This document shows, piece by piece, positions 25,847 through 36,548 of a stretch of DNA of 52,854 bases; position 1 is the first letter of the stretch, and each line of letters opens with the position of its first letter. Position numbers and translations under genes: made by a program. Source of the stretch: Nocardiaceae bacterium (GTDB taxonomy: Bacteria; Actinomycetota; Actinomycetes; Mycobacteriales; Mycobacteriaceae); assembly GCA_021372355.1 (NCBI GenBank), contig JAJFUQ010000038.1, forward strand, positions 1 through 52,854. Direction: 5' to 3'. A model generated the notes under the pieces. The model made no database searches. It had not been told where the DNA came from and saw nothing but the letters and a program-made list of their open reading frames with translations.

Positions 25847-27094
25847 GTGCCGCACCTGCCCTCATCCATCGACGTCCTCGTGGTCGGCGCCGGTCCCGCC
25901 GGCTCGTCGGCGGCGTACTGGGCGGCACGCGCAGGCCGGAGCGTCGTTCTGGCCGACGCAGCCGTGTTCCCACGGGACAAGACGTGTGGCGACGGATTGA
26001 CTCCGCGCGCGATCGCCGAACTCGATGACATGGGTCTTGGGGCCTGGGTGCGCTCGCGTGCGGTCAGCCGGGGCATTCGCGCGGTCGGATTCGGTCGCGA
26101 AGCACTCATCCCGTGGCCGGATCGCCACTGGCCCGCGATGGGCAGTGTCGTGCCGCGGACCGAACTCGACGCTCGGTTGCGGGACCACGCCGCAGCAGCC
26201 GGCGCGATCGCCGTCGATGGCGTTCGTGCGGTCAGCGTGGTCCAGGCGGACAGCGCGGTCACCGCGGTCGAATTCGACACTCCGGAGGGTCGCCGGTCAG
26301 TGCGTTGCCGGAGGCTCATCGTCGCCGATGGCGTCCGATCTCCGTTGGGCAAGATGCTGGGCCGGCAGTGGCACCGGGTCACTGCGTTCGGCGTCTCGGG
26401 TCGCGGCTACATCGAATCGGATCTGGCGGCCGATGACTGGATCACCTTCGACCTCGAACCGCGCGACCCCGCCGGCAATGTGCTCCGCGGGTATGGCTGG
26501 ATGTTCCCGACGGGCGACTCTGGGCTAGTGAACCTTGGCGTCTTCCTCGTCGCGACGAAGAAGCACCCGGTGGGCGCCTCGCTGCGCCCGATCGTCGCGG
26601 ACTATGCCGAGCGCAATCGGGACCGGTGGAAGTTGCGCGGCAGTCTCGAGCATCAAGCCTCCGCGCTGCTACCCATGGGCGGCGCGGTGTCGGGCATCGG
26701 CGGCCGCAACTGGGTGATCGTCGGCGACGCCGCCGGGTTGGTGAATCCGCTCAACGGTGAAGGGATCGATTACGCGCTCGAGACGGGTCGTTTGAGCGCG
26801 GAACAGATATCCGCCGATGATCTCTCGAAATCGTGGCCTGCATTACTTCACCAGCGCTACGGCGGGGCGTATTCACTGGCCCGACGAGTCGCGCCGCGGG
26901 TGTATTCACCGCGGGTGCTGCGCGTGGCCGCGCCCCGGGTGTTCGCCTCGCCGGCGTTGGCGGACCGCGCTTTTCGCGTTATGGGCAATTTTGTCGAGCC
27001 CGATGATCGTGATCGAACGGCCCGGACCTGGCGAGCCCTGGGTGCGCTGTCGGCGCGCGTGGATCGGCAACCGCTGTTCGGCCCGATGTCCTAG
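25847..27094 (+). CDS. menJ: FAD-dependent geranylgeranyl/menaquinone reductase, MenJ-like
   Basis: A 415-residue flavoprotein of the geranylgeranyl reductase family. FAD motif VVGAGPAGSSAAYWAARAG starts near residue 12, followed by FPRDKTCGDGLTPRA, the GD-type motif VIVGDAAGLVNPLNGEGI, and PMGGAVSGIGG, all closely matching what I recall of M. tuberculosis MenJ (Rv0561c). MenJ saturates one isoprene double bond of the menaquinone side chain, giving MK-9(II-H2)-type quinones. GTG at 25847 follows AGGTAGG. It sits between a DUF2231 gene and pgsA2 rather than in a menaquinone cluster. Another prenyl reductase is the alternative. Confidence 0.85.
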   Translation: MPHLPSSIDVLVVGAGPAGSSAAYWAARAGRSVVLADAAVFPRDKTCGDGLTPRAIAELDDMGLGAWVRSRAVSRGIRAVGFGREALIPWPDRHWPAMGSVVPRTELDARLRDHAAAAGAIAVDGVRAVSVVQADSAVTAVEFDTPEGRRSVRCRRLIVADGVRSPLGKMLGRQWHRVTAFGVSGRGYIESDLAADDWITFDLEPRDPAGNVLRGYGWMFPTGDSGLVNLGVFLVATKKHPVGASLRPIVADYAERNRDRWKLRGSLEHQASALLPMGGAVSGIGGRNWVIVGDAAGLVNPLNGEGIDYALETGRLSAEQISADDLSKSWPALLHQRYGGAYSLARRVAPRVYSPRVLRVAAPRVFASPALADRAFRVMGNFVEPDDRDRTARTWRALGALSARVDRQPLFGPMS

Positions 27095-27105
27095 GCTTCG
27101 ACGTA

Positions 27106-27762
27106 GTGGCGACAAGCGATGCGGCGGAAAATTCCGTCGAAACTCTGGTGAATGCGAATGGGGATGGAATGAGCATTGTGGAACCGGGCGACCGGATCTT
27201 CACGGTGCCGAACGTCCTGAGCTTCGTTCGGATCGCGGCTCTGCCGCTCTTCATCTACTGGATGCTCGTCAGTCCGTATGAGGACGGCTTCGCCTTCGTC
27301 CTGCTGGTCATCAGCGGGACGACGGACTTCCTCGACGGCAAGCTGGCCCGCCTGATGAACCAAGCCTCCAAACTCGGGGCCGTTCTCGATCCACTTGTCG
27401 ACCGGTTGTATTTACTGACCATCGTCATCACCTTCCTCATGCGGGACCTGATCCCGTGGTGGTTGGCGCTGTCGCTCATCGCTCGGGACGTCATCCTGAC
27501 CTTCACGATCCCGGTGTACCGCCGGCGTGGATTGCTGCCGCCAGAGGTCATCTACCTGGGCAAGGGCGCGACCTTCGCCCTGATGTCCGCGTTCCCCTGG
27601 ATCCTGGCCGGACAGACCGATTGGGCCATCGCGCGCGTCGCCGAACCGTTCGGTTACGGTCTGCTCGTCTGGGGTACGGCGATCTATTTCTGGACGGCTG
27701 TTCTCTATATCGGCAAGGCGGTGGCCGTGACGCGCCACATCCCATACTCTGTCCCGCGTTGA
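27106..27762 (+). CDS. pgsA2: CDP-alcohol phosphatidyltransferase, PgsA2-like
   Basis: A 218-residue integral membrane enzyme with the full CDP-alcohol phosphotransferase motif: D74-x2-D77-G78-x2-A81-R82-x8-G91-x3-D95-x3-D99. It transfers a phosphatidyl group from CDP-diacylglycerol, either to glycerol 3-phosphate (PGP synthase) or to phosphatidylglycerol (cardiolipin synthase). It matches Rv1822, which precedes gcvH in M. tuberculosis too. GTG at 27106 is used; an ATG at codon 22 would also leave the catalytic core intact. A TAGGCT hexamer just upstream may be a -10 element for a leaderless message. Confidence 0.88.
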   Translation: MATSDAAENSVETLVNANGDGMSIVEPGDRIFTVPNVLSFVRIAALPLFIYWMLVSPYEDGFAFVLLVISGTTDFLDGKLARLMNQASKLGAVLDPLVDRLYLLTIVITFLMRDLIPWWLALSLIARDVILTFTIPVYRRRGLLPPEVIYLGKGATFALMSAFPWILAGQTDWAIARVAEPFGYGLLVWGTAIYFWTAVLYIGKAVAVTRHIPYSVPR

Positions 27763-27786
27763 GATCTTGACCGAAAGGCGAACTGC

Positions 27787-28185
27787 GTGAGCGAGATCCC
27801 TGCTGACCTGCGCTATACCGAGGAGCACGAGTGGACGCTCCAGACCGGCCCGGCAACGGTACGCATCGGCATCACCGACTATGCCCAGGCACAGCTCGGT
27901 GACGTGGTGTTCGTTCAGCTGCCCGAGGTCGGGGCCGATGTGTCGGCCGGCGAATCGTTCGGTGAAGTGGAGTCCACGAAGAGCGTTTCTGACCTTTACG
28001 CACCCCTTAGCGGCACTGTGACGGCCGTTAACGGTAGCCTTGAGGACGGGCCGGATCTTGTGAACACCGACCCGTACGGCGACGGATGGCTCATCGAGCT
28101 TGAGGTCGGGTCCAGCGAGACACTGACGTCCGATCTGGAAGGTCTACTCACGGCGGATGACTACCGCGCTCGTGTGGACGGTTGA
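27787..28185 (+). CDS. gcvH: Glycine cleavage system H protein
   Basis: A 132-residue lipoyl carrier protein. The lipoylated lysine is K65 in [12 protein letters not shown], and the HEW and [13 protein letters not shown] phrases are typical of GcvH. It shuttles the methylamine group between GcvP and GcvT and is reoxidised by the L protein. GTG at 27787, with GAAAGGCG upstream. The gene is 24 bases after pgsA2 and about 3 kb from gcvP; gcvT is not in the window. Confidence 0.95.
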   Translation: MSEIPADLRYTEEHEWTLQTGPATVRIGITDYAQAQLGDVVFVQLPEVGADVSAGESFGEVESTKSVSDLYAPLSGTVTAVNGSLEDGPDLVNTDPYGDGWLIELEVGSSETLTSDLEGLLTADDYRARVDG

Positions 28186-28360
28186 GACTTCGTAAAGAGG
28201 TTGGCGACTGCCTATCCGGGGAACAGTAGGCAAGGTACGGTCTTGGAAAGCGACTGCCGTCGGGTCGGGGGACAGTTCCGAGGCCGTTAAGTTTTAATTG
28301 GCGAGAATCCGGCTTCACCACGTGAAGTCGTGAGAGTTCGGATCTACAGGAGGAGCAGCG

Positions 28361-28816
28361 GTGAGCGGGAACGAAGCCGAATTTGAGAGCCCGGCGGAGC
28401 AGACGTCGGTCTTTCGGGCCGATTTCCTGAAGGAGGCCGACGAATCGGCAGCCCCGGTTCGTGAGGTCTCGTACTCCGGTGTCGAGAGCCTTCCGAGTGG
28501 TTCGGCGCTGCTGGTAGTCAAGCGTGGCCCGAACGCGGGATCGCGTTTCCTCCTCGACCGTCCGACGACGTCCGCAGGACGTCACCCGGACAGTGATATT
28601 TTCCTCGACGACGTGACCGTGAGTCGTCGTCACGCCGAGTTCCGCAAGGACGACGACGAGTTCCAGGTCGTCGATGTCGGCAGCCTCAACGGCACCTATG
28701 TCAACCGTGAACCGGTTGACTCGGCAGTGCTGTCCAACGGCGACGAGGTCCAGATCGGCAAGTTCCGTCTGGTCTTCCTGACCGGCCCTCGTGCGACGGG
28801 CTCTGCCGGCGCATGA
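28361..28816 (+). CDS. garA: FHA-domain TCA-cycle regulator GarA/OdhI
   Basis: A 151-residue protein. The FHA domain (about 50-140) carries phospho-binding R74 (AGRHPDSD), S88 (VSRRHAEF) and N110 (SLNGTYVN), nearly identical to mycobacterial GarA. Unphosphorylated GarA inhibits 2-oxoglutarate dehydrogenase and NAD-glutamate dehydrogenase and activates glutamate synthase; phosphorylation of the N-terminal threonine switches it off through intramolecular binding. Here the motif reads EQ-T15-SVFRADF: the second threonine (PknA/PknB site) is kept, while the first (PknG site) is Gln14. GTG start with AGGAGGAG upstream. Its last 4 bases overlap the next gene (ATGA). Confidence 0.95.
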   Translation: MSGNEAEFESPAEQTSVFRADFLKEADESAAPVREVSYSGVESLPSGSALLVVKRGPNAGSRFLLDRPTTSAGRHPDSDIFLDDVTVSRRHAEFRKDDDEFQVVDVGSLNGTYVNREPVDSAVLSNGDEVQIGKFRLVFLTGPRATGSAGA

Positions 28817-29529
28817 CCGCCCCGCAGCAGCAGGGGATGTCCATTGGCACGGTCCTGGAGATCCTGCGTCCGAATTTTCCGGACATCACGATCTCCAAAA
28901 TCCGCTTCCTCGAAGCGGAAGGGCTTGTGACTCCGGAGCGCACCCCGTCGGGATACCGTCGGTTTTCCGCTGCTGACTGCGATCGACTGCGTTTCGTGCT
29001 GAGTGCTCAGCGCGACCAGTACCTCCCCTTGAAGGTCATCAAGGAACAGCTCGAAGCTATCGACAGCGGCGTTGCGTCGCTTGGTGCCGCACAGCACCAG
29101 GCGCGCAGCCCGCGTCGACTGGGCTTGGTAGCGCCCGAGGAATTCCGCGCCAGCGAGCCGACTCGGTTGAGCCGCAAGGACCTCCTCGCCAAAGCAAACT
29201 GCGAGGACACCTTCCTGTCCGAGCTCATCAAGAGCGGACTGGTCGTTCCGAGCAAGTCGGGCTACTTCGACGACTCCGCGGTCACTCTCATCGAGACCGC
29301 CAAGGCGATGTGCGAATTCGGGCTCGAAGTCCGCCACCTTCGCGCGTACCGCCTGGCTGCGGACCGCGAAGCTGCGTTGATCGCTCAGGTCGCCGGCCCC
29401 GTGGCCAACCGCAAAGACGTCGGTGCGCGGGATCGCGCTCAGGAGCTCGCCTCGGAGCTCGCCGCGTTGTCGCTCACGCTGCACACGTGCCTGGTTAAAT
29501 CGGCCGTGTCGAGCGTGCTCGACCGCTAG
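28813..29529 (+). CDS. ftsR: MerR-family regulator FtsR (Rv1828 type)
   Basis: A 238-residue regulator with an N-terminal MerR helix-turn-helix (MSIGTVLEIL, ITISKIRFLEAEGLV, PERTPSGYRRFS) and a long C-terminal helical domain without metal-binding cysteines in the usual places. The C. glutamicum orthologue FtsR activates ftsZ and affects cell division; Rv1828 is the mycobacterial form. It is translationally coupled to garA, an order kept across Mycobacteriales. ATG start at 28813 within the garA stop. Confidence 0.88.
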   Translation: MTAPQQQGMSIGTVLEILRPNFPDITISKIRFLEAEGLVTPERTPSGYRRFSAADCDRLRFVLSAQRDQYLPLKVIKEQLEAIDSGVASLGAAQHQARSPRRLGLVAPEEFRASEPTRLSRKDLLAKANCEDTFLSELIKSGLVVPSKSGYFDDSAVTLIETAKAMCEFGLEVRHLRAYRLAADREAALIAQVAGPVANRKDVGARDRAQELASELAALSLTLHTCLVKSAVSSVLDR

Positions 29530-29637
29530 CCGGGTATCCACCAACCAGCACGTGCGCGTTGGCACAATTCGCATAGACTCAGATCAGAGTCCTTCAGGGC
29601 TCTTTCTGGGCTTCGAGATGCTGGAAGGTGGAGCACC

Positions 29638-30111
29638 ATGAGCGAGATGCGTGTCATCGGCATCCGTATCGAGCAGCCACAGAACCAGCCGGTCCTGCTC
29701 CTTCGCGAGTCGGATGGTGATCGATACCTGCCGATCTGGATCGGGGACGCAGAAGCGAAGGCCATCATTCTCGAGCAGCAAGGCGTCGAGCCCCCGCGGC
29801 CGCTGACCCACGACCTGTTCAAGAACGTCATCACGGCGCTGGGCCGCCAACTTCGTGAGGTCCGCATCGTCGATCTCCAGGAGGGCACCTTCTACGCCGA
29901 CCTGATTTTCGACGGCAATGTACGTGTTTCTGCCCGTCCGTCGGACTCGGTGGCAATCGCGCTGCGCGTCGGCGCGCCGATCTTCGCCGAGGAAGCGATC
30001 CTCGAAGAAGCCGGGCTGGTCATGCCCGATGAAAAGGAAGACGAAGTCGAGAAATTCAAGGAATTTCTGGACTCCGTGTCGCCGGATGACTTCAAAGCAA
30101 CAGACGGATAG
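29638..30111 (+). CDS. Bifunctional nuclease family protein (DUF151, Rv1829 type)
   Basis: A 157-residue DUF151 protein: RESDGDRYLPIWIGDAEAKAI, a PRPLTHDLF segment and ARPSDSVAIALR are the family hallmarks. Plant members cut DNA and RNA; the bacterial role is unproven. The acidic tail (EKEDEVEKFKEF) is typical for the order. ATG at 29638 follows GGTGGAG. It sits between two MerR-type regulators, the conserved Rv1828-Rv1829-Rv1830 order. Confidence 0.9.
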   Translation: MSEMRVIGIRIEQPQNQPVLLLRESDGDRYLPIWIGDAEAKAIILEQQGVEPPRPLTHDLFKNVITALGRQLREVRIVDLQEGTFYADLIFDGNVRVSARPSDSVAIALRVGAPIFAEEAILEEAGLVMPDEKEDEVEKFKEFLDSVSPDDFKATDG

Positions 30112-30220
30112 CAATCGGGCCACGCACGGCCCGAGTTCCGCTGCCCCGAGTGGGTTACAACCATATCTTTCACTCAGAAGGTAGCCTGGATACACCGACT
30201 ATCGTCCGAGAGGGAGTGTC

Positions 30221-30787
30221 GTGGGGGATCAGCCGAAGGAGCACGTAGTTCAGCCAGGTTTGTTTCCGGATGACACCGTGCCGGACGACCTCATGGGCTA
30301 CCGTGTGCCGACCGCATGCCAAATCGCCGGGATCAGCTACCGCCAGCTGGATTACTGGGCGCGCACCTCGCTCGTCGTGCCGTCGATTCGTGGCGCAGCG
30401 GGATCGGGCAGTCAGCGCCTGTACTCGTTCAAGGACATCCTGGTTCTGAAGATCGTGAAGCGCCTTCTCGACACCGGCGTATCGCTGCAGAACATCCGGG
30501 TCGCGGTTGATCACCTGCGCGACCGCGGGGTCGAGGACCTCTCGCGAATCACGCTGTTCTCCGATGGCACGACGGTCTACGAGTGCACATCCGCCGAAGA
30601 GGTCGTCGACCTCCTCCAAGGCGGCCAGGGCGTGTTCGGTATCGCCGTCAGCGGCGCCATGCGCGAACTGACCGGCACGATCGCGAACTTCCCGGCCGAG
30701 CGCGCGGAGGACGGCGACGTCGAAGAGCGCCCCGAGGACGAGCTCGCCTTCCGCCGTCGGAACCGGATCAGCCGCAAGATCGGTTAA
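30221..30787 (+). CDS. MerR-family regulator (Rv1830/McdR type)
   Basis: A 188-residue regulator with one MerR-like winged helix: CQIAGISYRQLDYWARTSLVVPS and GSQRLYSFKDILVLKIVKRLLDTGVSLQNI. The C-terminal part has a small alpha/beta region and a charged, basic end. Mycobacterial orthologues influence cell division and growth. GTG at 30221 has GGGAG upstream. The gene is followed by a strong terminator and then by the glycine riboswitch of gcvP. Confidence 0.88.
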   Translation: MGDQPKEHVVQPGLFPDDTVPDDLMGYRVPTACQIAGISYRQLDYWARTSLVVPSIRGAAGSGSQRLYSFKDILVLKIVKRLLDTGVSLQNIRVAVDHLRDRGVEDLSRITLFSDGTTVYECTSAEEVVDLLQGGQGVFGIAVSGAMRELTGTIANFPAERAEDGDVEERPEDELAFRRRNRISRKIG

Positions 30788-30797
30788 GTAGCTTCTC

Positions 30798-30836
30798 AAA
30801 GACTGGGTCAGCAATCTGCTGGCCCAGTCTTTGTTT
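30798..30836 (+). terminator. Intrinsic terminator after the second MerR-type gene
   Basis: AAAGACTGGG (30798-30807) pairs with CCCAGTCTTT (30823-30832), and the inner TCAGCA and TGCTGG also partly pair. The T-rich tail TTTGTTT follows. It begins 11 bases past the stop codon. Confidence 0.85.
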
Positions 30837-30924
30837 GTGGTGACGCTGCGTTTGTTGTGACGTTGCCGATTGATGGCGCCGCCAGGAATCGTGTCTCCGC
30901 TACACTTGGCTCGCGCTGATGCAG

Positions 30925-31147
30925 CCGCACGGGAGAGCTCCGGTTAAGTCCGGGCGCCGAAGGAGCAGCACCTCTCCGTCAATCTCTCAGGCAAAAGGAC
31001 CGAGCGGCTAAGGCGTCTCTGGAAAGTGGTGGCAATCCACCCGCCCACGGGGAAACGGCGTGGCTTGTGTTTGAAAAAGACACGGCGATGCTGGAATCTC
31101 TCAGGCCCATCGACAGAGGGAGAGGGCCAAAACACTGGGAGACCTCT
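30925..31147 (+). promoter_or_regulatory. Tandem glycine riboswitch upstream of gcvP
   Basis: Aptamer 1 (about 30930-31028) shows the signature pieces GGGAGAG, CGCCGAAGGAGCA, AATCTCTCAGGCAAAAGGAC and TCTCTGGAAAG. Aptamer 2 (about 31035-31135) keeps GGAATCTCTCAGGCCC and GACAGAGGGAGAGG; its left half is diverged and reads ACGGGGAAACGGC. The element ends 1-10 bases before the GGGAG and GTG of gcvP, so control of translation or of transcript stability is likely, with glycine turning the gene on. Tandem glycine aptamers are well known for gcv genes. Confidence 0.93.
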
Positions 31148-33937
<2,790 letters not shown>

Positions 33938-34603
33938 ATGATCAGCGCAGACTTTCTCGATCAGGTTCAACACCACACGTCGGAGCTGATGTTGCTGGCC
34001 TTCGACGAGAAGGTCGACCGCCAGGGGCCGGTGCCGTCTTGTCCCGGTTGGAGCATCGACGACCTGTTCGCGCACCTGTGGGCAATTGAAACGTGGGTGA
34101 CGGGCGTGATCCGAACCCGTGAGCCGGCGGCGGAGGTCGATCCCTCGGGTCGCTCAGCGCGTGATTTCGTCGATGACCTGCCCACGTTTCTCACCGTGCT
34201 GCGGCACGCCGACCCGGAACAGCCGTGTTGGTCCTTCGGGTCGGATCGCACGGTCGGGTTCTGGCATCGACGTCAGGCGCATGAACACGCGATCCATCAC
34301 TGGGACCTCGCGAACGCGGTCGGAAGGTCGATCGAGTTCGATCCGGAGTTCGCGGCGGACGGGGTGAGCGAAGTCGTCGAGATGTTCTATCCACGCCAGG
34401 TGCGGAAGGGTCGAACCCAGCCGTTGCCGGATGCGGTGCAGTTGGTGGCCGCCGACACCGGCGACGAGTGGACACTCGGTGATGGTGCGCCACGGACGAC
34501 CGTGGCGGCGAACGCGAGCGAGCTCTACCTCGGCCTGTGGAATCGACAGCCTCTGGTTGTCGACGGCGCCGCAATCTTTGACGGCGTCCGGGTCACGCCC
34601 TAG
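33938..34603 (+). CDS. Maleylpyruvate isomerase/mycothiol-dependent DinB-fold protein
   Basis: A 221-residue protein with the MDMPI_N pattern: CPGWSIDDLFAHLWAIETW near residue 35 and HEHAIHHWDLANAVG near 110, giving three histidines that bind a metal in this fold, followed by a small C-terminal domain. Family members use mycothiol in actinobacteria, for example maleylpyruvate isomerase, but most are uncharacterised. It begins directly after the gcvP stop codon (TAG-ATG), so it is co-transcribed and possibly translationally coupled. No link with glycine metabolism is known to me. Confidence 0.85.
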   Translation: MISADFLDQVQHHTSELMLLAFDEKVDRQGPVPSCPGWSIDDLFAHLWAIETWVTGVIRTREPAAEVDPSGRSARDFVDDLPTFLTVLRHADPEQPCWSFGSDRTVGFWHRRQAHEHAIHHWDLANAVGRSIEFDPEFAADGVSEVVEMFYPRQVRKGRTQPLPDAVQLVAADTGDEWTLGDGAPRTTVAANASELYLGLWNRQPLVVDGAAIFDGVRVTP

Positions 34604-34649
34604 TCAGTGACCCGTCCATGCGGGTAAAACGGGTCTCAGGGGTGCCCGT

Positions 34650-36086
34650 ATGGACGCGGAGTGGTTTGCAGCGCCCGAATACTGGCTGGCGAGGGAGATC
34701 GTGCAGCGCGGCGTCGCCGCGGTCTTCTTGATCGGCTTCGTGTCTGCTGCTCGCCAGTTCCGTGCGTTGTTGGGCGAACACGGAATGCTTCCGATTCCGC
34801 ACTTCGTCGAGCGGGTGCCGTTCAAGGCCGCACCGAGTCTCTTCCACTTCCGCTACTCCGATCGACTGTTCGCCGTGGTGTGCTGGATCGGCGCGGTGCT
34901 GTCGGGAGCGCTCATTGCCGGAGCGGGCAATTTCGTGCCGCTCTGGGCCGCCATGGCGGCGTGGCTGGGGCTCTGGATTCTGTACCTGTCGATCGTCAAC
35001 GTCGGGCAGCGGTGGTACGGCTTCGGCTGGGAGTCACTGCTGTTGGAGGCGGGACTGCTTGCCATGCTGCTCGGCAACGACGAGACGGCACCGCCTCGGC
35101 TGACGGTGTTCCTGATCTGTTGGCTCGTGTTCCGGGTGGAGTTCGGCGCGGGGTTGATCAAGATGCGCGGTGACAAGTGCTGGCGCGACCTGACGTGCCT
35201 GTACTACCACCATGAGACGCAGCCGATGCCTGGGCCGCTGAGCTGGTTCTTCCATCACCTGCCCAAGCCACTTCATCGCGTCGAAGTGGCGAGCAACCAT
35301 TTCGTCCAGCTTGTGGTGCCCTGGGCGCTCTTCGCGCCGCAACCGGTGGCCAGCGTGGCCGCGGCGATCGTGATCGTCACCCAGCTGTGGCTGGTGACTT
35401 CCGGCAACTTCGCGTGGCTGAACTGGGTGACGATCGTTCTCACGTTCGGCGTGATCGACGATTCGTCGTTCGCATCGGTACTTCCGCTGGCCCACGACCA
35501 TGCGTCGACGAGTTCGCCGCTGTGGTTCGCCGGCTTGGTCATCGCGTTCACCGCGCTGACAGTCGTGTTGAGCTACTGGCCGGTGCGCAACTTGATCTCC
35601 CATCACCAACGGATGAATGCGTCGTTCAACTCCGTCCATCTGGTGAACTCATACGGCGCGTTCGGCAGCATCGGCCGCACCCGCTACGAGGTGGTGGTCG
35701 AGGGGACCGAGGATGTGGTGATCACTGACGAGACGGTGTGGAAGGAATACGGATTCAAAGGCAAACCTGGCGACCTCTACCGAATGCCGCGTCAATGGGC
35801 GCCGTACCATCTGCGCTTGGACTGGCTGATGTGGTTTGCTGCGCTCTCGCCGTCGTTCGCACGGGATTGGTTCGGCGGCTTCCTTATCCGGCTGCTGCAC
35901 AACGACGCGGACACGCTGCGACTGCTCCGGCACAATCCGTTTCCGGAGTCACCGCCGCACTACGTGCGGGCGCAGCTTTACGAGTACCGGTTCACCAGCT
36001 GGCAGGTACTCAGGCACGAGCACAGGTGGTGGAATCGGACCCTGATCAGCGGATATGTGGAACCGGTGTCGCTTCGGAACCGATAG
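34650..36086 (+). CDS. Lipase maturation factor family membrane protein
   Basis: A 478-residue multi-pass membrane protein. The phrases RWYGFGWESLLLEAG, VFRVEFGAGLIKMRGDKCWRDLTCL, YYHHETQPMPGPLSWFFHHLP and the soluble C-terminal part with KPGDLYRMPRQWAPYHLRLDW match the LMF1-like family, whose vertebrate members help fold lipases in the ER. Bacterial function is unknown; envelope protein or lipid maturation is an inference. ATG at 34650 has GGGGTG upstream. It is 46 bases after the MDMPI gene, likely the same operon. Confidence 0.88.
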   Translation: MDAEWFAAPEYWLAREIVQRGVAAVFLIGFVSAARQFRALLGEHGMLPIPHFVERVPFKAAPSLFHFRYSDRLFAVVCWIGAVLSGALIAGAGNFVPLWAAMAAWLGLWILYLSIVNVGQRWYGFGWESLLLEAGLLAMLLGNDETAPPRLTVFLICWLVFRVEFGAGLIKMRGDKCWRDLTCLYYHHETQPMPGPLSWFFHHLPKPLHRVEVASNHFVQLVVPWALFAPQPVASVAAAIVIVTQLWLVTSGNFAWLNWVTIVLTFGVIDDSSFASVLPLAHDHASTSSPLWFAGLVIAFTALTVVLSYWPVRNLISHHQRMNASFNSVHLVNSYGAFGSIGRTRYEVVVEGTEDVVITDETVWKEYGFKGKPGDLYRMPRQWAPYHLRLDWLMWFAALSPSFARDWFGGFLIRLLHNDADTLRLLRHNPFPESPPHYVRAQLYEYRFTSWQVLRHEHRWWNRTLISGYVEPVSLRNR

Positions 36087-36088
36087 GG

Positions 36089-36538
36089 CTATTCGGTCGC
36101 CGCGACGTTGCCGTACCGGTCACGGAAGTTCTGGGCGGACTGGTCGATATCCGCGCGCAACGCGAGCGCGACGAGCTTGCCGATGGGCCCGAACAACGGC
36201 GGACCGCCGAGATTGACACCGACGTGAACCTCGGTGCCGGCGGGGCAGGGGTGGATTCGGACGTGCAGTTTGTACTTGGTTCCGGCCATGCCGGTGCCCT
36301 TGAGTTCGAGCATGTGGGGCTCGTCGTAGATGGTGCACACCCATTCGGTGCGGTTTCGGAATCCCTTGGCGGTCACCACGCCGGTCGCTCGCGCGCCGAC
36401 GCCCAGTTCGTCCGGAAGCCGACTGCGCCACCCTTCGAGGAGAACCAGCCATTCCGGAGTGTCCTCGAGTCGGATAGCGGCCTGCCAGACCTCTGCCGGG
36501 GTCAAAGGAAGCTGAACTTTTGCGTGCACCGTTGCCAC
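36089..36538 (-). CDS. SRPBCC/START-like lipid-binding fold protein
   Basis: A 149-residue protein: VHAKVQLPLTPAEVWQAAIRLEDTPEWL at the N-terminus and EVHVGVNLGGPPLFGPIGKLV near the C-terminus, followed by a long final helix, as in the polyketide cyclase/SRPBCC superfamily of hydrophobic-ligand binders. GTG at 36538 is preferred because it starts the first beta strand and lies 11 bases after the stop of the enoyl-CoA hydratase gene; a longer frame would overlap that gene. Shared operon with the hydratase suggests an acyl or hydrophobic ligand. Confidence 0.8.
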   Translation of the reverse strand: MATVHAKVQLPLTPAEVWQAAIRLEDTPEWLVLLEGWRSRLPDELGVGARATGVVTAKGFRNRTEWVCTIYDEPHMLELKGTGMAGTKYKLHVRIHPCPAGTEVHVGVNLGGPPLFGPIGKLVALALRADIDQSAQNFRDRYGNVAATE

Positions 36539-36548
36539 GCTCGGGATT

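Noticed and set aside
31067..31147. Earlier in-frame start for gcvP
   Set aside because: It would lie inside the second glycine aptamer; GTG at 31148 has GGGAG directly before it.
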